NCBI GenBank assembly: GCA_020627655.1
Contig: JAHDGM010000027.1
Coordinates: 1 to 34,045, forward strand
Direction of reading: 5' to 3'
Source of the DNA: Hellea sp.
Lineage (GTDB): Bacteria > Pseudomonadota > Alphaproteobacteria > Caulobacterales > Maricaulaceae
Length of the DNA stretch: 34,045 bases
Part shown: one piece after another, positions 18,329 through 26,950 of the stretch
How positions within the stretch are numbered: position 1 is the stretch's first letter
Layout of the letters: the number at the start of each line of letters is the position of its first letter
Made by a program: the position numbers and the translations under genes
The notes under the pieces: generated by a model
What the model was told of the DNA's origin: nothing
What the model saw: only the letters and a program-made list of their open reading frames with translations
Database searches by the model: none

Positions 18329-18928
18329 ATGAAGTTTGACAATCGTGTAATAACAGCCTCAACCCCAAGAATGGGCAATGCCATTACCCGTGCTATCGGC
18401 AGTGCTGTTCTAAAGCTCATGGGCTGGAAAATTATCGGTCAATTACCAGACGAAAAAAAGATGATTATATTGGGCGCGCCCCACACATCTAATTGGGATT
18501 TCATTATTGCCATGGCTGCTATTCAGGCCGTGGGACTTAAAGTAAGTTACATGATGAAAAAAGAAGCCTTTTTCTGGCCACTCGGCGGATTTTTCAAATG
18601 GATGGGCGGCGTCCCCATCGACAGATCCTCCAAAAATGACATCACGTTTCAAATGGTCGAATATTTCAATAATAATGACAATGTCTGGCTGGGCATCACG
18701 CCTGAGGGCACACGCAGCAAAGTCGACAGATTTAAAAAAGGATATATACGGATCGCCAAAGCCGCCAATGTACCCATCGCTTTAATTGGCATAGATGGCG
18801 TAAAAAAACACGTCGTTCTGCCAGAGAAAGCCTGGAAATTCACAGGTAAAGACAATGATGAAGACAATGCATTGGTTAAGGCATTTTTTGATGAGAACTT
18901 CATAGGTATTAATCCCAAAAACCAATAG
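18329..18928 (+). CDS. PlsC-like lysophospholipid acyltransferase family protein
   Basis: Glycerolipid acyltransferase-fold protein of 199 aa. It carries the catalytic HX4D motif as HTSNWD (in GAPHTSNWDFI, about 51-61) and the PEGTRS substrate-binding motif about 75 residues later. The GGVPID segment between them is also usual for the family. It is probably membrane associated and transfers an acyl group to a lysophospholipid-type acceptor; the exact substrate is unknown. The open frame extends upstream, but the sequence resembles the family only from ATG 18329, which follows a GGAG at a ten-base spacing. It abuts the next gene with no gap and likely forms an operon with it. Confidence 0.85.
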   Translation: MKFDNRVITASTPRMGNAITRAIGSAVLKLMGWKIIGQLPDEKKMIILGAPHTSNWDFIIAMAAIQAVGLKVSYMMKKEAFFWPLGGFFKWMGGVPIDRSSKNDITFQMVEYFNNNDNVWLGITPEGTRSKVDRFKKGYIRIAKAANVPIALIGIDGVKKHVVLPEKAWKFTGKDNDEDNALVKAFFDENFIGINPKNQ

Positions 18929-19525
18929 ATGAATTCTCCGACACACAGCCTTATCGCGCTGGCCGTTCTTAGCCGAAAAGGTCAGACGCGCCGAAACTGG
19001 GCTGTGTTTATAGGCTCTCTTATTCCTGATGCTTTTATTTATCTATGCTGGGTCTGGCTCACCTTCATCGATAAACAAACGCAAAGCAAAATCTGGGATG
19101 AGATTTACTTTGATGCACCTATGCAGCTAACCGCATCCATCTTTAATTCAGTCCCAATTTATTTAATGCTCACAATAACAGGTTGGATATATCGCGCCCG
19201 TCTATGGGGGCAAGTTTTGATGTTTTTTGCCCTGGCCGCGCTTATACATATTGCCTTTGATTTCCCCGTCCATAATCATGATGCCTATGCCCATTTTTGG
19301 CCGTTCTCAGACTGGAAGTTTTTCTCCCCCTTATCCTATTACGAAGCCGATCATCACGCTGTCTGGGTCAGCCTGTTTGAAACTTTCATAGCCTTTATTT
19401 GTATCATTGTTTTATCGCGGCGTTTTCCGAAAACATGGACCCGCATAATTCTGGGCCTGCTAGCGGGACTATATATCCTCATGCAGGTGATGATCCGGCT
19501 TGCTCCTTTCGGCGCGGCAGGATAA
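18929..19525 (+). CDS. YdjM/DUF457-like integral membrane protein (putative metal-dependent hydrolase)
   Basis: Integral membrane protein of 198 aa with about five hydrophobic segments (near 24-47, 70-87, 92-112, 142-163 and 170-192). It shows the histidine/aspartate pattern of the membrane-bound metal-dependent hydrolase-like family (YdjM type): PTHSLIA at the N-terminus, GSLIPDAF, and AALIHIAFDFPVHNHDAYAH. These residues could bind a metal, but no activity has been assigned from sequence. It starts at the base after the stop of the acyltransferase gene and ends 9 bases before ruvX, so the three genes are probably cotranscribed. Confidence 0.75.
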   Translation: MNSPTHSLIALAVLSRKGQTRRNWAVFIGSLIPDAFIYLCWVWLTFIDKQTQSKIWDEIYFDAPMQLTASIFNSVPIYLMLTITGWIYRARLWGQVLMFFALAALIHIAFDFPVHNHDAYAHFWPFSDWKFFSPLSYYEADHHAVWVSLFETFIAFICIIVLSRRFPKTWTRIILGLLAGLYILMQVMIRLAPFGAAG

Positions 19526-19534
19526 AGGCGCGCC

Positions 19535-19987
19535 ATGGCATTCATTACAATTGAAGATTTGGCGCAGACAGAAGGCGCGCTTCTGGGCATAGACCCCGGG
19601 ACGAAAACCTTTGGACTCGCAGTCAGTGATCGCACTCGCATGATCGCCACAGCCCGGGAAACCATCCGCCGTGAAAAGTTCAGCATCGATGCTCAGAAAA
19701 TTTTAAAACTGATTGATGAAGATGAAATCAGCGCAGTTGTCGTCGGCCTGCCCGTTAACATGGACGGCTCCCACGGACCTCGCGCGCAATCCGTTCGAGA
19801 TTTTTGCAATAATCTGCTTAAAATCCGCGACCTGCCTATATTCCTCTGGGATGAACGCCTGTCTACAATGGCCGTCACCCGCACTATGCTCGAAGGTGAT
19901 ATGAGCCGTAAAAAACGCGCCGAAAACGTAGATAAACTGGCAGCAGCCTATATTCTTCAGGGTGTTCTGGACCGTCTGCGCGCATAA
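19535..19987 (+). CDS. ruvX: Putative pre-16S rRNA nuclease / RuvX (YqgF)
   Basis: RNase H-fold nuclease of the YqgF family, linked in E. coli to 16S rRNA 5' maturation and historically called a Holliday-junction resolvase. It has the first acidic residue D20 in LGIDPGTKTFG, GLPVNMDGSHGPRA, D106 in DERLST and D133 in DKLAAAYIL, so the acidic active site is complete. Length 150 aa is typical. AAAGG lies about six bases before the ATG. It precedes pyrB by 70 bases. Confidence 0.92.
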   Translation: MAFITIEDLAQTEGALLGIDPGTKTFGLAVSDRTRMIATARETIRREKFSIDAQKILKLIDEDEISAVVVGLPVNMDGSHGPRAQSVRDFCNNLLKIRDLPIFLWDERLSTMAVTRTMLEGDMSRKKRAENVDKLAAAYILQGVLDRLRA

Positions 19988-20057
19988 ACTCTATTGATTT
20001 CCCTTTGACTCTTTACCTCTGCCCCCTTAAAGGAGCCAAAATTCGCGATGAGGACTT

Positions 20058-21014
20058 ATGGCATCCAGTTACGGATACCCTTTCAAGCAACAGCATTGTC
20101 TGTCCATTTCCCAATTTTCCCGTCCTGATATTGAAACGCTCTTATCTCTGGGCGAGCATTATCTTGATCTCGACGTTCAAAAATCACCAGACCGGACTAT
20201 TCTAGCCGGGAAAACACTGGTGAATTTGTTTTTCGAGAACTCAACCCGCACCCAAAAAAGCTTTGAAATCGCCGGGCGCAGATTAGGCGCGGACGTCATC
20301 AATATGTCTGTTGCCGGTTCATCTGTGAAAAAGGGCGAAACCCTATTGGATACGGCGGCAACGCTCAACGCCATGAACCCGGACATATTAGTGGTGCGCC
20401 ATAACGCATCAGGCGCGCCTGCACTGCTTGCGCAGAAACTATCCGGCTCTGTCGTCAATGCGGGGGACGGCATGCATGAACATCCAACACAGGCTCTGCT
20501 GGATGCGCTAACTCTGCGGCGCGTTTTCGGTGAAGACCTTGGCGGTCTTCGGATAGCTATATGCGGTGACATTACCCACTCACGGGTGGCCCGCTCAAAT
20601 GTACAACTTTTAAATATGCTCGGCTGTGAAGTCCGGCTTGTCGGGCCTCCTACCCTCATACCATCCGATGCGGATCGCTGGGGCGTTGATGTATTTCATG
20701 ATATGGAAACCGGACTTGAGGGCTGTGATGTGGTCATGATGTTGAGATTACAGCTGGAGCGTATGAGCGGCGCTTTTGTCCCTTCCAAGCGAGAATATTT
20801 CCATTTTTACGGCCTGGATCGCGCCAAGCTTACCTATGCCAAAGACGGCGCTAAAGTCATGCACCCCGGCCCAATGAACCGCGGGGTAGAGATCAGTTCG
20901 GACGTCGCAGACGATCCGCATCTGAGCCTGATCACCCAGCAAGTCGAGTCCGGCGTTGCCATACGTATGGGGATCCTCCACGCCTTGTCTGATGCCAGGG
21001 ATGATATCGCATGA
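20058..21014 (+). CDS. pyrB: Aspartate carbamoyltransferase catalytic subunit
   Basis: Condenses carbamoyl phosphate with aspartate in pyrimidine synthesis. The carbamoyl-phosphate loop STRT (62-65) lies in [17 protein letters not shown] is at 140-143, and [11 protein letters not shown] lies near the C-terminus. Length 318 aa is the family length. GAGG lies four to five bases before the ATG. It overlaps pyrC' by four bases (ATGA). In bacteria of this type PyrB is known to assemble with a dihydroorotase-like partner, and no regulatory pyrI is present. Confidence 0.96.
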   Translation: MASSYGYPFKQQHCLSISQFSRPDIETLLSLGEHYLDLDVQKSPDRTILAGKTLVNLFFENSTRTQKSFEIAGRRLGADVINMSVAGSSVKKGETLLDTAATLNAMNPDILVVRHNASGAPALLAQKLSGSVVNAGDGMHEHPTQALLDALTLRRVFGEDLGGLRIAICGDITHSRVARSNVQLLNMLGCEVRLVGPPTLIPSDADRWGVDVFHDMETGLEGCDVVMMLRLQLERMSGAFVPSKREYFHFYGLDRAKLTYAKDGAKVMHPGPMNRGVEISSDVADDPHLSLITQQVESGVAIRMGILHALSDARDDIA

Positions 21015-22271
21015 CCGATCTTGTCATTAAAAACGCCCGTGTCATGGATCCGGAAAGCGGCCGGGATGAAATAGCTGACATCGCTATCCAAAACGGCGTC
21101 ATAACAGATATTGCCCACGACTTAGACGGCGCAGAAATAATAGATGCCCATGGCCTGATAGCAGCCCCGGGCCTCATCGACATGCGCGTTTCGACCGGAG
21201 AACCGGGCACAGAAAACAGAGAAACCATTGTCAGTGCAGCCGCTGCGGCAGCCTCTGGCGGCGTGACCACAATCATTGTGACTCCGAATACGGACCCCGT
21301 CATTGATGACATGTCCTTGATTGACTTTATTCAGGGGCGTGCTCTTGAAACCGATATAAATGTCTACGTCTCAGGGGCGCTGACAAAAAATCTCGACGGC
21401 GAAACCATGACGGAAATCGGCCTGATGAGCGAAGCTGGCGCGGTCATGTTTTCAAATGGCGACATGCCCGTATCGGATGCTTTGATCATGCGGCGGCTCC
21501 TGGCTTATAGCGCGCGTTACAACGCCTTGATTTCCACCCGGCCCTTTGATCAAAACCTTTCAAAAGGCGCCTGTGCCCATGAAAGTGATTTTACAGCTCG
21601 GCTCGGCCTGATCGGTGAACCTTCTGCCAGTGAGCGCATAACCATAGATCGCGATGCGGCCCTGACCGAACTTACAGGCGGACGGCTTTTGATCGATATG
21701 ATCTCGTCGCGCGAAGGGGTCGAAACAGTACGCCGGGCCCGCAAGCGCGATATTGACCTTTCCTGCTCGGTCAGCATCAATCATCTCGCGCTCAATGAGA
21801 TGGATATTGGCGACTACAGAACTTTCGCCAAACTCAACCCGCCTCTTCGCGGCGGATCGACTGGCCCTTTTAGAAGCCGTAAATGACGGTACAATTGATG
21901 TCATCGTTTCCGCCCATGATCCACGCCCGGCGGGTCAGAAACGGCTACCTTTCGCTGAAGCTGCCAGCGGCGCAGTCGGCCTTGAACTTCTACTGGCGGC
22001 TGGATTGTCACAAGTGGCTGATGAAAAGCTCGATCTCATGAAGTTTCTGGCCGCTGTTACCATTAACCCCGCTAACCTTCTGGACCTTCCAAGCGGACGT
22101 CTCTGCCATGGCGCGCCTGCTGATATTGTCCTGTTTGATCCGAACAAGCCTTGGGTTTGCGACAGTGATCAACTGATTTCAAAATCCAAAAACACCCCCT
22201 TTGATGAGCGGCGCCTGACGGGTCGGGCCATTACAACTATTTCTGCCGGACGCGTCATCTATCAACGATAG
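21011..22271 (+). CDS. pyrC: Dihydroorotase-like PyrC' (probably non-catalytic partner of PyrB), frameshifted
   Basis: Amidohydrolase-fold protein following pyrB by ATGA overlap. The metal-binding DxHxH of true dihydroorotases is replaced by D57-M-R59-V-S61 in [13 protein letters not shown], as in the structural PyrC' proteins that hold PyrB in some bacteria. Dihydroorotase activity must then come from another gene. The first frame runs from 21011 through KLNPPLRGG and ends at 21886. From 21855 the second frame gives [25 protein letters not shown] and the normal C-terminus ([16 protein letters not shown]) to 22271. The shift lies within about 21848-21857. One extra base, or a small deletion, would explain it. 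The joined product is about 420 aa, the expected length. A sequencing error is likely because the flanking sequence is well conserved. Confidence 0.88.
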
Positions 22272-22343
22272 ACCCGCCCTGATCATCTATTGCCAAGCCT
22301 GCTTTTGCGGTTATCATCACAGGATAATCAATGGAGTAGATAA

Positions 22344-23324
22344 ATGGCCCGTAACTTTCTCAAAGCCCCGCTTGTTTTAGGGACATGTTTGCTGGCCCTG
22401 GCAGCCTGCAGTAAAAAAGATACGGCTCATAAAGGATCGGGTATTTCACTGGATGCTTCCTCCTTGGAACGTATGGAAAAGGCCTTTGAGATTGCCAAAT
22501 CAAGTCAAGGCGACGGTGATCCTGCCCTGTGGAAACTGGCTGATGAAGACACGACCATTTATCTTTACGGAACTGTCCATACATTACCTGAAGATGTTAA
22601 ATGGAGAACAGCCGAATTCGACGCTGCATTTAACAGTGCCGAAAATCTTTACCTTGAAGCTGATACGAGCAGTCCCGAAGCCCAGCAAAAAATAGCCATG
22701 GCTATGATGCAAAGAGCAGCACTGGCCGATGGACAAACCTTGAAAACTCTTCTGAGTGAAAGCCAATATGCTGATTTTTCAGCCGCGGCGAAAAGCGTGG
22801 GCATTCCAGAGGGCACCTTGGACACTGCAAAACCCTGGTTTGCATCCTTACAGCTTATGGCAGGCCAGATGATGAAAAACGGCTACAATCCTGAATTAGG
22901 GGTCGAATCTGTTTTGGTTAAGTCCGCAGGCGACACTAAAACAAAAAAATATCTCGAAACAGCTGAAGATCAGATCAAGCTTATTTCCGGAGGTGAATTG
23001 CAAGATCAATTAGAAGGTCTGGTTTTCCAAGTTGAAACACTCGACAAAACCCCTGAAATGCTGGACGCACTTGTGGCCGAATGGGCCGATGGTGACGTGA
23101 AGGGTCTGGGGGTTCTGATGGGCGATCCAGCCATGTTTGGATCCGTTGAGGGCTATAATGCCATTATAAAGGATAGAAATGCTAACTGGATTCCTCAAAT
23201 TGAAGCCATTTTGGACGAACCCGGTTCTAATTTCGTAGCTGTTGGCGCAGGGCATCTTGCTGGCCCTGATAGTGTTATTGCTATGCTGGAAGCCAAAGGC
23301 CACAAAGTTGAGGTTGTTCAGTAA
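22344..23324 (+). CDS. TraB/GumN family lipoprotein
   Basis: Predicted lipoprotein: a signal peptide with lipobox LAAC at 19-22 (C22), followed by SKK. The TraB/GumN (Tiki-related) fold is indicated by LWKLADEDTTIYLYGTVH near 62-79, the acidic LEAD (E105) and GAGH (301-304) near the end. The two GxxH sites and the Glu correspond to the metal-dependent protease centre proposed for the Tiki branch. Catalysis in bacterial members is not established. GGAG lies seven bases before the ATG. The stop codon overlaps the next ATG by one base, so it is coupled to the amidase lipoprotein. Confidence 0.88.
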   Translation: MARNFLKAPLVLGTCLLALAACSKKDTAHKGSGISLDASSLERMEKAFEIAKSSQGDGDPALWKLADEDTTIYLYGTVHTLPEDVKWRTAEFDAAFNSAENLYLEADTSSPEAQQKIAMAMMQRAALADGQTLKTLLSESQYADFSAAAKSVGIPEGTLDTAKPWFASLQLMAGQMMKNGYNPELGVESVLVKSAGDTKTKKYLETAEDQIKLISGGELQDQLEGLVFQVETLDKTPEMLDALVAEWADGDVKGLGVLMGDPAMFGSVEGYNAIIKDRNANWIPQIEAILDEPGSNFVAVGAGHLAGPDSVIAMLEAKGHKVEVVQ

Positions 23325-24952
23325 TGATGCGCGGCGTTTTAATAACAACTGCTCTGACAGTTTTGTTTTTATCTGCCTGCCAAAGCGATAATAACGAAAC
23401 AGCTATGCAAAAAACATCCAACACCAACATCTCTGCAAATTACAAAGCGGCGAAACATTTGTCGCAAAGCCTGCCGGAAATACGCGCTGACCTTAATGAC
23501 GGCAAAATATCATCCGAAAAACTGGTTCAGGATTATTTAGATCGTATTAGCGCCATTGATCACAACGGGCCGAAAATCCAAAGCGTTTTAAGCTTAAATC
23601 CAGATGCACTGGATGAAGCACGGCGGCTTGATAAGCTGCGCGCAAATGGGGACATATTAGGGCCGATGCACGGCATTCCGGTTCTGCTCAAGGACAATAT
23701 CGAAACCAAAGACAATCTGGCAACAACTGCGGGCGCATTAGCGCTGAAGGACAATATTACGGGCCGGGATTCACCGCTCGCCGCAGGACTTCGAGCCGAA
23801 GGCGCCATTATCCTAGGCAAAACCAATTTATCCCAATGGGCTAATTTTCGCTCCGAAGGTTCTATGAGCGGCTGGAGCGCGCTAGGCGGCCAGACTAAAA
23901 ACCCGCAAATACTTGACCGCAATCCCTGCGGGTCCAGCTCGGGGTCAGGAGCCGCCATTGCAGCTGCTATGGGCGCGGCAGCGGTTGGAACTGAAACCAA
24001 TGGATCAATCATTTGCCCGTCAAATGCCAATGGTATTGTTGGTTTCAAACCAACCGTCGGGCTTGTATCCCAGCAATATATCATACCTATTTCATCGACC
24101 CAAGACACTGCCGGGCCTATGACCCGAACTGTCACGGGCGCTGCCATGATGCTGGGCGCCATGGATAACCAACAGATCGACTATGTTGCCAGTCTTGATG
24201 CCAACAGTCTCAGCGGCAAGCGTGTGGGCGTTTTGCGGTTCGCCGAAGGTTCCAATCCCGATATTATCAAACGCTTCAATGCTGCTATAGAAGATCTGAA
24301 ATCTCTAGGCGCTGAAATCGTAGAAATCACAAATGAAAACCCGGAAGGCGAAAACCTCGGCCAGAAATCATATGACGTTTTAAAATATGAGTTTAAAGCC
24401 ACTTTGAATGAATATCTGGCCAGCACGCCCGATACGGTCAAAACACGCACGCTTTCTGACGTCATTGCCTTTAATCAGGACAATGCCGATATTGAACTTG
24501 CTCTATTTGGACAGGATATCATGGAGGCTTCTGACGCGCTTGGGCCGCTCACCGATGAAGCTTATGTGACCGGACATGCCGATATGCTCAAGGCATTTCG
24601 CGAAGGCGGGATCGACCGTCTTATGGCCAAATATAATGTTGATGTACTTATCAGCCCTTCCGGCCCTGTGCCCGGACGTGTTGATCCAATTAACGGCGAT
24701 GTGTGGCCTAGCTGGGCCGGTGCCGGTGGATGGGCCGCACGGGCGGGTTACCCTCACCTGACTGTGCCTATGGGCCTGATTGATAATATGTCGGTTGGTC
24801 TGTCATTTATGGGCGGCAAAGATATGGACAGTGAAATGCTCTCCTATGGTTATGCCTATGAACAGGCGACCAAACACCGCAAAGAGCCGTCCTATCTGCC
24901 CACGGCAGAGGCGCAGTCTCATATTGAAAAGGCTATGACCCGCAAGGATTAA
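23324..24952 (+). CDS. Amidase-signature lipoprotein, peptide-amidase-like
   Basis: Exported amidase-signature hydrolase of 542 aa. The lipobox LSAC puts the lipidated cysteine at C19. The catalytic triad is visible: K123 in LLKDNI, the cis-serine in PCGSSSGSGAA (near 204-205) and the nucleophile S228 in ETNGSIICPS. The segment GFKPTVGLVSQQYIIPIS followed by DTAGPM resembles the peptide amidases that remove C-terminal amides, but the substrate is not certain. Translation is coupled to the TraB/GumN lipoprotein (TAATG). Its stop codon overlaps that of the convergent DUF4139 gene. It is distinct from gatA, which lacks a signal sequence. Confidence 0.9.
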   Translation: MMRGVLITTALTVLFLSACQSDNNETAMQKTSNTNISANYKAAKHLSQSLPEIRADLNDGKISSEKLVQDYLDRISAIDHNGPKIQSVLSLNPDALDEARRLDKLRANGDILGPMHGIPVLLKDNIETKDNLATTAGALALKDNITGRDSPLAAGLRAEGAIILGKTNLSQWANFRSEGSMSGWSALGGQTKNPQILDRNPCGSSSGSGAAIAAAMGAAAVGTETNGSIICPSNANGIVGFKPTVGLVSQQYIIPISSTQDTAGPMTRTVTGAAMMLGAMDNQQIDYVASLDANSLSGKRVGVLRFAEGSNPDIIKRFNAAIEDLKSLGAEIVEITNENPEGENLGQKSYDVLKYEFKATLNEYLASTPDTVKTRTLSDVIAFNQDNADIELALFGQDIMEASDALGPLTDEAYVTGHADMLKAFREGGIDRLMAKYNVDVLISPSGPVPGRVDPINGDVWPSWAGAGGWAARAGYPHLTVPMGLIDNMSVGLSFMGGKDMDSEMLSYGYAYEQATKHRKEPSYLPTAEAQSHIEKAMTRKD

Positions 24953-26949
24953 AAATAATCTGTTTCGGCCTCGATAGTCAGGGTTTTCTGGTCATTGGCC
25001 GGAACAGTAATTTTCCACATGAACGGGTCTGTTGATGAGGGCGCGATAGATGTGTCGAGTAGTTTGTAGAAATATTCGGCTGATGGGAGTTCGAAAAACA
25101 CTTCTGCGTCTGCGGCAGTATCATTCTTAAATACAAACCTTTCAGTGACTAGGTAATGGTCATCGGAGCCATCAATCTCTTCAAGCTTAATTAATTCGGC
25201 TTTAAGTGTGACATCTTCATTTTCATAATCATCCGCAAATTCGGAAATCCAATCAGCCCAGCCATCTGAATTTAATTTAAATCGACCTTCTGCGAAAATT
25301 CTATCTGTATCGCCAACCTCATCCGCGTCATAGGACAGGTCTTCATAGTCAAAGAAAAAGGAGGTTTGTCCTGAGAGGTGTAAATAGAAGCGCTCGCTGT
25401 CCTCTGCGTTTACATGAAAACGATAGGTTGGCCTGATTTCATCAGCCATGGCTTCATGACTGCTGTCATCAATATTATCAAAGCTCAGCGAGGATTCAGT
25501 CAATGTCATCTCGACCAGTTTTGTATCCGGGGACGCATTATAAATATCAGCTCCGATTTGAAGCCCAAACTCATTATTGTGAGCGCCGAAACGCACATTT
25601 GGTAACATCAAAACCGACGCGCTTTCTGACACCCGAACTTCAACCGGCAAATCCACGGCCAAATCTTTGATCTGATTTTCACCTAAATAAGCCACCAGTC
25701 CATTTTCACGCTCGGTCATTATCCTGAATGTCCCGCGCGGTAGCGGCTTAGCAAGATTGCCCTCCTTAGAGTTATCAATCTCATATTCCACACTTGCTCG
25801 TACAGGCTGCTGATTTGGGACATGATAGTCCATATATCTCGGGCTCAAATCAAACTTATAAACCTGTTCATATACAGCGTCTTTCACGTCCAGAAACGCG
25901 ATCTGTTTTGTCTGCATGGCTGCAATTGTTATGGGATTGGGTGTACGGTATAATTTGTAGTCCCCAAAATCTTCTTGCGTGGCTTGGCGTTTGCTGGCCG
26001 TAACAACAATTTCATCATCCGCGTAGCCTGCTTCTGCTTCCATCATCAAAGGTTGAGGCGCTGCAGCATATTGAACGCTTCTCATTTCTTTGAACCCGTT
26101 ACGACTTACGCTATAAAGTGAGTACCCCGCAGGAATACCTGTTTTGGTCGAACCTTTTGGCCAGCAATAGGGCGAAAACCGTTTTTGGGGGACATAATCA
26201 GAGCGTGTATTGTAATCACGATTAAGGCGACCTGCAATGATAGCTGTAGGCACATCTTTGAAAGACTTGGCTGTATTATTACTGATGGTCAGCCATCCCG
26301 TCAGCGCCCCCTCACCTTCTCTATCGTCACTCACATCCAAACGATAATCCGCCTGCCAGCTAATACCTTGCGAGAGGTATGACAGTGTGATTTCCTTTTC
26401 ACCTGCTTGCTCGGCCTGCACCTCCATGGATAAGACAGGCGCAGGGTTAAGAGCCGTCGGCATGCCGGAAAAAAGAACCGCCTCGCCCAAGCCAGAACAT
26501 TCCAAAGCCTCAATACCATCACTCGTTTCAAGGATTGCGCCCTGAATAACATTATTGATGTTGGACGCTGAAACTATCCGGCCGGTTATCAGCTCTACAT
26601 CTCCATTTCCGGGATTAATGCGGCGAATGGTAATGTCTTTCCCGGTTGCTTTGTTTAGGAGCGCGCCTTTTGTGATCAGATCACTATCGAAGTTACTTTC
26701 CAGGCTGAGACCTTCAAAGCTTTGCAACACTGCTGTCTGGGCAATAATCTCATCGCTTACGCCTAAAAAACGAATAGTCGATTTCCCGGCCGGTACATTA
26801 ACCCGCCGTACTTCAGATATCATTGCAAGATTTTGCGGGTAAATCGTCAGATAAGTCTTGTCCGCTTCAGGCGAGTCTACGACTTCATTGGCCACGGCAT
26901 AAGCTGCAAATAAGACTAGAGATATGGCGGCAATAAACGCGCGCATCAT
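24949..26949 (-). CDS. Secreted DUF4139-domain protein with an internal TonB-box-like segment
   Basis: Exported protein of 666 aa with a signal peptide (residues 1-20, ending AVA). An N-terminal DUF4140-like region (about 31-130) and a large DUF4139 domain with ITLSYLSQGISWQADYRL (187-204) follow. DUF4139/MuiA-type proteins have no firmly known function. Residues 311-321 read DDEIVVTASKR, which is the sequence pattern of the TonB box/plug start of TonB-dependent receptors (compare DEIIVVATKR in the receptor at the left edge). The segment is absent from the paralogous upstream gene. It starts one base after the stop of that gene, so the two form an operon. The stop codon overlaps that of the convergent amidase. 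Confidence 0.85.
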   Translation of the reverse strand: MMRAFIAAISLVLFAAYAVANEVVDSPEADKTYLTIYPQNLAMISEVRRVNVPAGKSTIRFLGVSDEIIAQTAVLQSFEGLSLESNFDSDLITKGALLNKATGKDITIRRINPGNGDVELITGRIVSASNINNVIQGAILETSDGIEALECSGLGEAVLFSGMPTALNPAPVLSMEVQAEQAGEKEITLSYLSQGISWQADYRLDVSDDREGEGALTGWLTISNNTAKSFKDVPTAIIAGRLNRDYNTRSDYVPQKRFSPYCWPKGSTKTGIPAGYSLYSVSRNGFKEMRSVQYAAAPQPLMMEAEAGYADDEIVVTASKRQATQEDFGDYKLYRTPNPITIAAMQTKQIAFLDVKDAVYEQVYKFDLSPRYMDYHVPNQQPVRASVEYEIDNSKEGNLAKPLPRGTFRIMTERENGLVAYLGENQIKDLAVDLPVEVRVSESASVLMLPNVRFGAHNNEFGLQIGADIYNASPDTKLVEMTLTESSLSFDNIDDSSHEAMADEIRPTYRFHVNAEDSERFYLHLSGQTSFFFDYEDLSYDADEVGDTDRIFAEGRFKLNSDGWADWISEFADDYENEDVTLKAELIKLEEIDGSDDHYLVTERFVFKNDTAADAEVFFELPSAEYFYKLLDTSIAPSSTDPFMWKITVPANDQKTLTIEAETDYF

Positions 26950-26950
26950 T

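Noticed and set aside
20048-20128. Short ORF ([11 protein letters not shown]...) overlapping the pyrB start, as a possible leader peptide.
   Set aside because: Its ATG is 12 bases from the nearest GGAG, it runs out of frame through pyrB, and it has no attenuator-like hairpin. A chance frame is more likely.
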